From positions 1 to 30,170 of the forward strand of contig CAJTZH010000030.1 of NCBI GenBank assembly GCA_910584325.1: 30,170 bases of DNA. Direction: 5' to 3'. Each line of letters begins with the position of its first letter. Position 1 is the first letter of the stretch. This DNA is from an uncultured Lachnospiraceae bacterium. GTDB lineage: Bacteria; Bacillota; Clostridia; Lachnospirales; Lachnospiraceae. The position numbers were made by a program, and so were the translations under genes. Positions 24,843 to 30,170 of this stretch are shown piece after piece. Below the pieces are notes generated by a model that was not told the origin of the DNA, did no database searches, and was given only the letters and a program-made list of their open reading frames with translations.

Positions 24843-25220
24843 ATGATTGATATGAATCGGATTATTTCAAATAATATAAGTGATTATCTGAAAAAGCAAA
24901 ATAAAAAGCAGACAGATATGGCAGACGGAATAGGCACGACAAAACAGACAGTGAATAAGATGCTGAATGGCTCCCGAATGATTAACGCGGTAGAACTTAG
25001 AAAAATTGCGGATTTTCTTGGTGTGAAGATGGATGAACTGACCCGGATACCGGATGGTTTTCAAGAGGAGAGTGTGGTTCATGTTTTTATGGGAAAGGTT
25101 ACGTCAAGACAGGCGAAAGAAGCGCTTCTTATTGCGGATAAGCTGTCTGATATGATTCTTTTTCACCGTCGTGTGCGGGAAAACGGAACAGTTATGATGC
25201 AGGCATGGGAGGATGATTGA
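24843..25220 (+). CDS. XRE-family regulator, ImmR/antitoxin-like, of the peptidase-PIN cassette
   Basis: 125 residues from MIDMNRIISNNIS, with AAAGGAGG seven bases upstream. Residues 8-65 form an XRE helix-turn-helix (KQTDMADGIGTTKQTVNKML then NGSRMINAVELRKIADFLGV). The C-terminal 50 residues (VTSRQAKEALLIADKLSDMIL, then charged residues) are helical and could be a dimer or cleavage region. Its TGA overlaps the ATG of the ImmA/IrrE-type peptidase (TGATG). In ICEBs1 an XRE repressor (ImmR) is destroyed by its neighbour peptidase (ImmA), and XRE-COG2856 pairs have been proposed as toxin-antitoxin modules. The likely job is repression of its own operon through the inverted repeat at 24733-24753, with release by the peptidase. 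Confidence 0.88.
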   Translation: MIDMNRIISNNISDYLKKQNKKQTDMADGIGTTKQTVNKMLNGSRMINAVELRKIADFLGVKMDELTRIPDGFQEESVVHVFMGKVTSRQAKEALLIADKLSDMILFHRRVRENGTVMMQAWEDD

Positions 25221-26053
25221 TGGGCAATGTGTTAGAAGAGAGCTTATTTAAAAAGCAAATGAAACGGTTTGACAGAATCTCTGATTTCTCAAAAGAATTT
25301 TTAGGGGTATATTGCACAAGCTCTGTTCTTGGAACATCTATATTTGGCATTGTCGGTAATTACGCAAGAAAAAGAGAACTCTCTTTGGAAATTCTGCGTT
25401 ACCCGTTTCAAGACACAGAGTTATGGGCGTTTACGTTTATTAAAAAAGGAACTATTTTTTTATGCGTCAATTCAGAACTTCCTGTCTGTAAACAGATTTT
25501 TACAGTGGCGCATGAGCTATATCACATTCGATGTTATGCGGAAGATATCAATCCCGACACTGTTAGAAGCGGTTCAATATTGGAATCGAGAGTAGTGGAT
25601 GAGACAGCCATGACACAGGAAGATTTGGAAGCGAATGCATTTGCGGGTCTTTTACTGATGCCGGATAGTTCGATGCGCGAGCAGATATCATTATACGGAA
25701 TTAACGAAGATACAATTAAAGTAGATGATGTTTTGACATTGATGGAAGTATTTGCAATTCCCTATAAAGCAGTGGTGTTAAGATTATATGAAGGGAAAGT
25801 CATTACCGAACCCAAAGCCTGCGACTTGTTAAAATACAATGCGTCGTATGTTTCGCAGCGTATTGAACTTACCGGGAAAGCAAAGCGGTGGCAGATGAAT
25901 AATGCAGGAATGGAATATTTCGGCAGCCTTTTGAATAATCTGCAATTTAATGCCGATAATGAGCTTTTAACAGAAAGCAGGGAAGAATCGGATAGAAAAT
26001 TTTTGGATGAACTCAAATCAGGTTTTTATAAAAAGTGTAAGGAGGGAGTATGA
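25220..26053 (+). CDS. ImmA/IrrE-family zinc metallopeptidase
   Basis: 277 residues; ATG 25220 overlaps the XRE stop and has GGGAGGATGATT upstream (a TTG one codon earlier is less likely). FTVAHELYHIRCY holds the HExxH zinc motif (His98-Glu99-x-x-His102). The third-ligand block EDLEANAFAGLLLMP (about 133-148) is the E..A..FA..LLMP motif of peptidase family M78. The C-terminal 120 residues are helical and unassigned. The partner XRE repressor is the expected substrate, cleaved after some trigger, as ImmA cleaves ImmR and IrrE/PprI cleaves DdrO. Its TGA overlaps the ATG of the PIN-like gene (ATGA), so the three proteins are made in fixed proportion. Confidence 0.93.
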   Translation: MGNVLEESLFKKQMKRFDRISDFSKEFLGVYCTSSVLGTSIFGIVGNYARKRELSLEILRYPFQDTELWAFTFIKKGTIFLCVNSELPVCKQIFTVAHELYHIRCYAEDINPDTVRSGSILESRVVDETAMTQEDLEANAFAGLLLMPDSSMREQISLYGINEDTIKVDDVLTLMEVFAIPYKAVVLRLYEGKVITEPKACDLLKYNASYVSQRIELTGKAKRWQMNNAGMEYFGSLLNNLQFNADNELLTESREESDRKFLDELKSGFYKKCKEGV

Positions 26054-26859
26054 GTAAGGATAAATATGCCCTCTTGGATACAGATTTTATTTCTAAAATG
26101 TACAGTATTGAAAAAGATGCAGATAATCATTTGATTGACAGAATTATGGAATTGCCGCAGTATCAATTTTACTGTCATAATCAGATTCGGGAAGAGCTGG
26201 GCAGGCATCATGCTTCAGGTGCCGCAGAGTGGCTGAAAGAGAAGATTTCCAGAGGACGGATAACGTGTTATAGTGATGAAGATATTTTAAACGAGCTGGA
26301 ATTCATATATGGGACGTTGGCGCCGGCAATATATGTCGAATTGCTGAAAACGGCTTGTGAGGCGTATAGAACAGATTATTATTATCAAAATTTCAAATGT
26401 TTCGAAAATTCAGACAATCAGAATTTTTCTAAAAAAGATTTCCTTGGAAAATTGAATAAAGCATATGACAAGATTGGCATGGGTTACAATCTCGGAGAGA
26501 TAAAAACATATATATTACTACAGATGTTAACTTTGCTGTATGGTGAACAAATATTTGTATTTTGTTCGGACGACCGTAATGCAAGAAACGGAATTGTTAG
26601 TATTGGCGGCGCAAGATGCGTCAGTGTGTTATCCTCTTTTTTAAGATTAAAAAAGGAACGCAATTTTCAACTGGAAGATGCAAGTCCTTATATACAATCA
26701 TGGATAAATTTTTGTAAGGAAAGACATCAATTGACATTTCGGATTCAGGATAATTCCAAAGAAAAACGTATTTATAAAGTTTCTTGTGAACAGGTGATGA
26801 GAGAAATTTACGAAGAAAAACTAGAGGAGCTGATGACCGGAAATTTGAGATATAAATAG
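26050..26859 (+). CDS. PIN-like nuclease domain protein, third gene of the cassette
   Basis: 269 residues; the start overlaps the peptidase stop and GGAGGG sits just upstream. The PIN acidic residues can be placed: Asp10 and Asp12 in ALLDTDFISKMYS after the first strand, Glu150 in NLGEIKTYILLQML, and Asp174/Asp175 in FVFCSDDRNARNGI. These would bind Mg2+/Mn2+ for RNA cleavage. At 269 residues it is about twice the usual VapC toxin; about 80 residues follow the PIN core (QLEDASPYIQSWINFCKERH onward), unassigned, and the middle (60-140) is also longer than normal. Not VapC in the narrow sense. Placed behind an XRE repressor and its peptidase, it may be the effector (toxin or defence nuclease). 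The PIN fold is assigned from motif order alone. Confidence 0.72.
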   Translation: MSKDKYALLDTDFISKMYSIEKDADNHLIDRIMELPQYQFYCHNQIREELGRHHASGAAEWLKEKISRGRITCYSDEDILNELEFIYGTLAPAIYVELLKTACEAYRTDYYYQNFKCFENSDNQNFSKKDFLGKLNKAYDKIGMGYNLGEIKTYILLQMLTLLYGEQIFVFCSDDRNARNGIVSIGGARCVSVLSSFLRLKKERNFQLEDASPYIQSWINFCKERHQLTFRIQDNSKEKRIYKVSCEQVMREIYEEKLEELMTGNLRYK

Positions 26860-26878
26860 CGGATAGAGCTGCTTCTTG

Positions 26879-26907
26879 CGCAGACAGGTGTTTGGGTTCT
26901 GTCTGCG
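26879..26907. terminator. Bidirectional terminator between the PIN-like gene and agrD
   Basis: CGCAGACAG (26879-26887) pairs perfectly with CTGTCTGCG (26899-26907) around an 11-base loop. It lies between two convergent genes that end at 26859 (plus) and 26923 (minus). On the plus strand CAATTTTTATTTTG follows ten bases later. Confidence 0.78.
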
Positions 26908-26922
26908 GAAGTATAGCAATTT

Positions 26923-27066
26923 TTATTTTGTAATATATTCTTTTTCAGTCGGATATACATATTCTCCGAAAAATATGAGACATGCACTTGAAACGGGTAC
27001 CCATGTTGTAAATAACATACACCCTGTTAAGGCAAGTTTAAACAGCTCTTTCATATGTTTTTTCAT
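26923..27066 (-). CDS. agrD: AgrD-type cyclic autoinducer peptide precursor (47 aa)
   Basis: Found by reading the minus strand below agrB. The 47 residues have an amphipathic, basic N-terminal helix (MKKHMKELFKLALTGCMLF), then VPVSSACLIFF, then an acidic tail GEYVYPTEKEYITK. The predicted ring is Cys29-Leu-Ile-Phe-Phe33 (thiolactone from Cys29 to the Phe33 carboxyl), with AgrB cutting before Gly34. After the ring, Glu at +2, Pro at +6 and Glu at +8 match the spacing of S. aureus AgrD-I (DEVEVPKEL after CDFIM). The gene overlaps the agrB stop as ATGA and its AAAGGAGGTG ribosome site lies in the end of agrB. A Cys at 16 is probably inside the helix and not used. Role: secreted quorum-sensing pheromone. 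The mature N-terminus cannot be predicted. Confidence 0.88.
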   Translation of the reverse strand: MKKHMKELFKLALTGCMLFTTWVPVSSACLIFFGEYVYPTEKEYITK

Positions 27067-27623
27067 ATTGCACCTCCTTTTAATTGTAATTTTGATGTTT
27101 GCGTTAGTTTAGCAACAACTAATTGCATTATACTTAATATAATTACCCAGAAACCAACTGTCACATATTGATTTTCCGGCATTATATACAGCAGAATATA
27201 ATATATAAACAGAACAACGCTGACCTTTATCTTGAGTTTGGCGCAAACACGTTCCGACAGGACGGGATGCAGTTTTGAGGTAACGGGTCCAATGTGGTGC
27301 GACAGCATAATGCAGGCAATCAGCGCCGCCATCTGGAAAAATTTATTGACGGGCAGCTGTGGCAGAATTTCGATTGCAAGAATCAGGTATGCCAGGGACA
27401 TAAGAAAGCATCCCCAGTATGTTTTACAATGTATTCCGCCTAATGAGGAACGAATGAGATGTAGTATGAAAACTGCCCAGATAAAAAGAGACAGGTTCTT
27501 TCGGAACAGGAATCCTAACATCACAAGTTTACTCAATTCACCAAAAAAAGTTAAAAAGAAGTAACGCAGCTGTGCTGTCTGGTAATCCGAAAAATCAAAT
27601 TTTTTCTGAATATAATCTAACAT
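27063..27623 (-). CDS. agrB: AgrB-like membrane peptidase that matures AgrD
   Basis: 186 residues with four to six hydrophobic segments, normal for AgrB (about 190). The catalytic motif is GGIHCKTYWGC: His65 and Cys72 are seven residues apart, exactly as His77 and Cys84 of S. aureus AgrB. PEN and LQLKGGAI close the protein. AgrB removes the AgrD tail and forms the thiolactone in the membrane. The start MLDYIQKKFDF has GAAAGGCGG upstream. agrD overlaps its stop. On the other side, 288 bases of regulatory DNA separate it from a divergent XRE gene. A minus-strand TATAAT (27650-27655, reading GTATAATC) may be its -10, without a clear -35. Confidence 0.95.
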   Translation of the reverse strand: MLDYIQKKFDFSDYQTAQLRYFFLTFFGELSKLVMLGFLFRKNLSLFIWAVFILHLIRSSLGGIHCKTYWGCFLMSLAYLILAIEILPQLPVNKFFQMAALIACIMLSHHIGPVTSKLHPVLSERVCAKLKIKVSVVLFIYYILLYIMPENQYVTVGFWVIILSIMQLVVAKLTQTSKLQLKGGAI

Positions 27624-27741
27624 TTTTTAACCGCCTTTCCTGCTTACTGATTATACATATTTTCAATTCCCAATGTATTTATTTGGTTGAAATGTGTAGC
27701 TTTTTTATCAAAATTTGCATAATATAAGCATTTTTATGACG

Positions 27742-27762
27742 TTTGGAACACAGTGTTCCAAA
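27742..27762. promoter_or_regulatory. Perfect 21-bp palindrome in the agrB / XRE divergent region
   Basis: TTTGGAACAC (27742-27751), a single central A, GTGTTCCAAA (27753-27762): ten perfect base pairs each side. The gap between divergent genes, the length and the single-base centre all fit an operator for a dimeric HTH protein; the XRE protein at 27912 is the natural candidate. On the minus strand it covers the -35 position of a possible TATATT (27721-27726) agrB promoter. No T-run follows either arm. Confidence 0.65.
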
Positions 27763-27780
27763 TTGAACTAATTATTTAAT

Positions 27781-27810
27781 TCAGTTAAGAATTAGAATAG
27801 TTCAGTCAAA
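27781..27810 (+). promoter_or_regulatory. LytTR/AgrA-type direct repeat upstream of the XRE gene
   Basis: TCAGTTAAG (27781-27789), 12 bases, TCAGTCAAA (27802-27810). The first copy fits the published AgrA/LytTR pattern (T/A)(A/C)(C/A)GTTN(A/G)(T/G) at every position; the second matches it in seven of nine. The 21-bp period equals the two-turn spacing of AgrA sites. It ends two bases before a possible -35 box. The LytTR regulator at 22725 is the candidate binder. Confidence 0.5.
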
Positions 27811-27812
27811 AA

Positions 27813-27843
27813 TTGTAAATTCGACCGGAATAATGGGTATAGT
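27813..27843 (+). promoter_or_regulatory. Candidate activator-dependent promoter with a 19-base spacer
   Basis: TTGTAA (27813-27818), 19 bases, TATAGT (27838-27843), ahead of the XRE gene at 27912. The long spacer would make it weak alone; agr P2 and P3 of S. aureus also have over-long spacers and need AgrA bound just upstream. Confidence 0.42.
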
Positions 27844-27911
27844 AGATAGGGACGACAGAGGGTTTATATTCTGTGTCAGTTTATGTAAAATTTTGCCGGG
27901 TGGTGATTCTA

Positions 27912-28238
27912 ATGAGAGATGTTGAGGTAACAGAGATTGGTGGAAGAATTAAGAACTTAAGAAAAATCAATCATTATACTCGCGAAGAACTTGCAGAGAT
28001 AGCAGGTATTTCACCGAAGTTTCTATATGAAATAGAGTCGGGCAGAAAAGGATTTTCTGCAGAAACTTTAGTGAAGATATCTATGTCGCTGTCGGTAAGC
28101 TGCGATTACATTATGTTTGGTGAAAATGGAACGAAGCGGATAGAAGAATTAATTGACATTTTGCTTCAATTTGACAACGGTCAGATTGGCAGGTTGAAAA
28201 GTATTATTGAAGCGATTCGGGAATTAAGTCAGATGTAA
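27912..28238 (+). CDS. XRE-family regulator divergent from agrBD
   Basis: 108 residues from MRDVEVTEIGGRIKNLRK; GGGTGGTGAT upstream decides ATG 27912 over a Met at 27873. A standard XRE fold fills residues 8-68 (YTREELAEIAGISPKFLYEI then ESGRKGFSAETLVKISMSLS), followed by DYIMFGENG and a C-terminal helix pair (IEELIDILLQFDNGQIGRLK) that probably dimerises. It is the only gene on the plus side of the agrB upstream region, and both the palindrome and the LytTR-type repeat lie in that region. It may repress agrBD, be induced by the quorum signal, or both; these are inferences. It ends before two hairpins. Confidence 0.9.
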   Translation: MRDVEVTEIGGRIKNLRKINHYTREELAEIAGISPKFLYEIESGRKGFSAETLVKISMSLSVSCDYIMFGENGTKRIEELIDILLQFDNGQIGRLKSIIEAIRELSQM

Positions 28239-28266
28239 TCTTCAAAGTAAGTTCTTTCTCCAACCT

Positions 28267-28318
28267 TTCCCCGCAGGAGATTCTTAAAGAAATTCCTGGC
28301 GGGGAATTTTCTTTAAGA
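28267..28318 (+). terminator. Terminator-like hairpin overlapped by an alternative hairpin
   Basis: Hairpin A: TTCCCCGCAGGA (28267-28278) with TCCTGGCGGGGAA (28294-28306), one bulged G, followed by TTTTCTTT. Hairpin B: TCTTAAAGAAATTCC (28282-28296) with 28303-28318, one bulged T. They share bases 28294-28306 and cannot form together. A can end the XRE transcript. With a second terminator downstream and no gene between, the region 28239-28530 otherwise holds nothing recognisable. Confidence 0.6.
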
Positions 28319-28393
28319 GATAATTAAACAAACAATACTTCTTAACTGGCAGATTGAGTCACCCCAATATTAATGCGGCTAGAACGGAGAAAT

Positions 28394-28429
28394 AAAGGAA
28401 CCTGCACACCATGCGGTTCCTTTTCTTTT
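28394..28429 (+). terminator. Second hairpin terminator in the 28.2-28.5 kb gap
   Basis: AAAGGAACC (28394-28402) pairs perfectly with GGTTCCTTT (28415-28423), with an inner GCA/TGC, and runs into TTTTCTTTT. No gene ends directly before it, so it may be left from a deleted gene. Confidence 0.75.
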
Positions 28430-28453
28430 GCACAAATTCCCATTTGATTTCGT

Positions 28454-28468
28454 TGAGTAAATCACTCT
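28454..28468. promoter_or_regulatory. Possible TetR operator upstream of the broken tetR
   Basis: TGAGTAAATCACTCT: GAGT (28455-28458) and ACTC (28464-28467) form an inverted repeat around AAATC, 63 bases before the tetR start. The pattern TGAGT-n5-ACTCA recurs upstream of TetR genes of this kind, and the last base here departs from it. Confidence 0.3.
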
Positions 28469-28530
28469 ACAAATTTTTTGCCGGCTGTGCTACTGTTAAA
28501 TCGTAACAAATCCGTTGGAGGAGATGGAAT

Positions 28531-29159
28531 ATGACAAGGAAAGAACAAAAGGAAGCCAGAAAAACCCAAATCATTGAGGCGGCGCTTGATTTATTCGTGG
28601 AACGGGGATACTACGGCACGAAGACAAGCCAGATTTCCAAACGGGCAGGGATTAGCGAAGGGCTTTTGTTTCATTATTTCCCCACAAAGGAAATTCTGTT
28701 AGAAGAACTGGTCGATATCGGGCTGGAAGGAATGCGTATGCCGATGCAAATCAGAGCCGAAAATGGTCTGGATTTTTTTATCGGTTTACAAAAATGTTGT
28801 TTTTGCATGTGGAGGAAAATCCCTCTATAGCGAAAATGTTTGTATTTATGGGGCATGTGGTGCGGGCTGAAGAGGTACCGGAAAAACTTCGCAGGCTGGC
28901 GGTTTCGGTCGATACCATTGCGTTTTGTCAAAACTGGGTCAGAGAGGGGCAGAAAGACAAAAGCATCAGGGAGGGAGATGTCCTGTCATTGTCAAATATG
29001 TACTGGTGTGCGATACACGGAATCATGGAACAGTACGCATTGCGTCCGGAAATTTTGCTGCCAAAACCCTGTGTGGATGACAGACATGCTGCGAAATGTC
29101 AGAGAATAAGTTTATTTCATGGAAATCGTTTCATAAAGGAGAAAAACAATGCGGGATAA
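28531..29159 (+). pseudogene. TetR-family regulator, frameshifted
   Basis: The first 85 codons give a normal TetR DNA-binding domain (KTQIIEAALDLFVERGYYGT, then TSQISKRAGISEGLLFHYFP). The frame then ends at a TAG at 28828-28830, while the effector domain continues in another frame (LFLHVEENPSIAKMFVFMGH to RFIKEKNNAG, ending at 29159). One base is missing between. Restoring a T in the T7 run at 28773-28779 gives DFFYRFTKMLFLHVEENP, which resembles the usual TetR text; an extra A in the A5 run at 28790-28794 gives DFFIGLQKMLFLHV. GGAGGAG precedes the start. The whole would have about 209 residues. Frameshifting by the ribosome or a base-calling error cannot be excluded, but the following gene is also broken. 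Confidence 0.85.
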
Positions 29160-29668
29160 TAAAAAGAAAATCGTAATTATAGGCGGCGGTATCGCCGGAT
29201 TGTCGGCAGGAATTTACGGAAAGCTGGCAGGGTATGACGTGGATATTTATGAGAAAAATCCGATTGCCGGCGGGCAGTGTATGGGATGGAACCGGAAAAA
29301 CTGCCATATTGATAAACTGGAGGGGTCTGACAAAAGAGGAATACGAAAAGCAGAAAAAAGAAGCGGTAAAGGCAATCGAGGAACGATTACTGACACAGTT
29401 TCCGAAGCTTCGCGGACATATGGAATTTCTTGACTGCTGGACGCCGGTTACATACGAACGGTACTGTAACGCGTATCATGGAGCGTATATGAGCTTCATT
29501 ACAAAAAAAGGCGTAAAGCCGTTCCGGGTAAAAGGAATCATAAAAGGAGTAAAAAACCTTTATATCGCCAGTCAATGGATTATGGCGCCGGGCGGACTTT
29601 TCGTAGCGGTAACGTCAGGAAAGTTCGCTGTGTGGCGGATTGCGCGGAAAGATAAAAGAAAGATGTAA
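29149..29668 (+). pseudogene. FAD-dependent phytoene-desaturase-like oxidoreductase with a large internal deletion
   Basis: The start (ATG 29149, AAAGGAG upstream, overlapping the tetR end by 11 bases) encodes the FAD-binding N-terminus: KIVIIGGGIAGLSAGIYGKL, then YEKNPIAGGQCMGWNRKNCHID. Around 29314-29326 the homology jumps, in a different frame, to the C-terminal part: LTKEEYEKQKKEAVKAIEERL, TPVTYERYCNAYHGAYMSF, and the closing FAD motif LYIASQWIMAPGGLFVAVTSGK. About 170 codons remain of a family near 500, so roughly 330 residues, including the substrate domain, are gone. In the first frame translation stops at 29433. It was probably regulated by the adjoining tetR. Confidence 0.87.
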
Positions 29669-29754
29669 GCGTCTTTTTTAGGAAATTTTGTATAATGCCT
29701 TTGTTATGAGACTCTTTTTGTCAGATAACACCGATTTTACGGGAACAAATCTCA

Positions 29755-29783
29755 TTGACAACTTATCCTGCGAATTATATAGT
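29755..29783 (+). promoter_or_regulatory. Strong sigma-A promoter of the cell wall hydrolase gene
   Basis: TTGACA (29755-29760), 17 bases, TATAGT (29778-29783). The start would be near 29790, with GCAGGGGGAAACT before ATG 29820. Confidence 0.85.
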
Positions 29784-29819
29784 AGTATACTAAAGCGTTC
29801 AATAAAGCAGGGGGAAACT

Positions 29820-30170
29820 ATGAGAAATCTGGGAAAGCTATTTGTAACTATTTTACTATTTACAACAATAAATGAACAGACGAACATAGGAAACGGATTT
29901 TATTCGTTTCGTGAAAGAAGAGAGAATGATTTGAAAAAACAGTATGAGGCAGAGAAATTGCAAAGCAGTACTACCGTTGAGGATACGGTGGCTTCACAAA
30001 GCAAAAACGCTGCCGCCGCGGCATGGGCGGGGCAGCTGTTAGCAGACAGCAGTTACGGAAGCCCGGTTGCGTACTCCGCGAACTGGTACGATAATCTGTC
30101 CGATGTAGAAAAACTCGCAAGAACAATTTATTCGGAGGGCGGAACGTCTTTCACGGACGAGGAGAACGGC
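29820..30170 (+). CDS. Probable SleB-type cell wall hydrolase, N-terminal part (3' truncated)
   Basis: 117 codons are open to the window's end. The N-terminus (MRNLGKLFVTILLFTTINE) is a short hydrophobic leader, so export is likely, though the cleavage site is not clear. A charged linker (FRERRENDLKKQYEAEKLQ) and an Ala/Ser-rich stretch follow. From about residue 98, DVEKLARTIYSEGGTSFTDE resembles the opening of the hydrolase_2 (SleB) domain, where L-A-R-x-I-Y-x-E supplies the catalytic Glu (here in IYSEG) of a lytic transglycosylase or muramidase. In this family the domain continues 100 residues more, beyond the window. Ribosome site and promoter are both good. Confidence 0.72.
   Translation, partial: MRNLGKLFVTILLFTTINEQTNIGNGFYSFRERRENDLKKQYEAEKLQSSTTVEDTVASQSKNAAAAAWAGQLLADSSYGSPVAYSANWYDNLSDVEKLARTIYSEGGTSFTDEENG

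Noticed and set aside
26876..27112. Plus-strand open frame opposite agrD
   Set aside because: It covers the convergent terminator and the reverse of agrD and the end of agrB, and has no ribosome site.
27232..27564. Plus-strand open frame opposite agrB
   Set aside because: Antisense shadow of the clearly conserved AgrB reading, which has the His/Cys catalytic motif.
27783..27802. AGTT repeats 16 bases apart as a LytTR site
   Set aside because: LytTR sites need about a 21-bp period; the alternative pair TCAGTTAAG / TCAGTCAAA fits, this one does not.
28773..28830. Programmed ribosomal frameshift in tetR
   Set aside because: There is no known TetR case, no clear slippery site with a downstream structure, and the next gene is also degraded; simple mutation is more likely.
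1..30170. CRISPR array, tRNA, rRNA, IS element or integrase
   Set aside because: I looked for regular direct repeats, cloverleaf-like ends, and transposase or integrase motifs and saw none; short or diverged copies could be missed by eye.

Overview
The window looks like chromosomal DNA of an anaerobic, low-to-mid GC Firmicute, most likely a gut Lachnospiraceae-type Clostridium. The evidence is protein type and gene style: a two-gene minimal SUF (SufC/SufB-like) pair, a K+-dependent membrane pyrophosphatase, an archaeal-type (PurO) IMP cyclohydrolase beside a stand-alone AICAR formyltransferase, a PyrK/PyrD class 1B pair, a bile-salt-hydrolase-type enzyme, an SPxTG-type cell-wall anchor, and strong AGGAGG ribosome sites. 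No tRNA, rRNA, CRISPR array or insertion sequence was recognised. Taxonomy is inferred from protein character only.

Region 1 (1-3610): the end of an SdpR-like ArsR regulator and its SdpI-like membrane partner, a shared convergent terminator, and a large secreted wall-anchored protein with Fn3-like repeats on the minus strand. Region 2 (3611-10069): the SufC/SufB-like pair, an unknown membrane-anchored protein, a heterodimeric ABC exporter with one degenerate ATP site, and a small coiled-coil/J-domain protein, closed by a hairpin terminator. Region 3 (10125-16404): membrane pyrophosphatase, a soluble hybrid histidine kinase, then the last two steps of IMP synthesis as separate genes, closed by a strong terminator. 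Region 4 (16509-21881): choloylglycine hydrolase family enzyme, a chemotaxis receptor with its own promoter, and pyrF-pyrK-pyrD, closed by a long terminator hairpin.

Region 5 (21900-30170) is accessory in character and appears richer in AT by eye. A two-HTH protein, a LytTR response regulator and an AgrC-like GHKL kinase are followed by a promoter-driven, tightly overlapping XRE / ImmA-IrrE peptidase / PIN-like nuclease cassette. Convergent to this lies agrB-agrD on the minus strand, and divergent from agrB is another XRE regulator. The AgrD pre-peptide (47 aa) has the same spacing of ring Cys, post-ring Glu and Pro as Staphylococcus aureus AgrD. The agrB/XRE intergenic region carries a perfect 21-bp palindrome and a LytTR-type direct repeat (21-bp period) directly upstream of a long-spacer promoter. 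The simplest reading is a complete peptide quorum-sensing circuit (AgrB, AgrD, AgrC-like kinase, AgrA-like regulator) whose sensing half and peptide half are separated by a toxin-antitoxin- or defence-like peptidase/nuclease module. This is the best candidate for an undescribed system here; whether the cassette is controlled by the peptide is inference.

After it come two decayed genes (a frameshifted tetR and a flavoprotein desaturase-like gene missing its middle), and the start of a probable SleB-type cell wall hydrolase that runs off the window.
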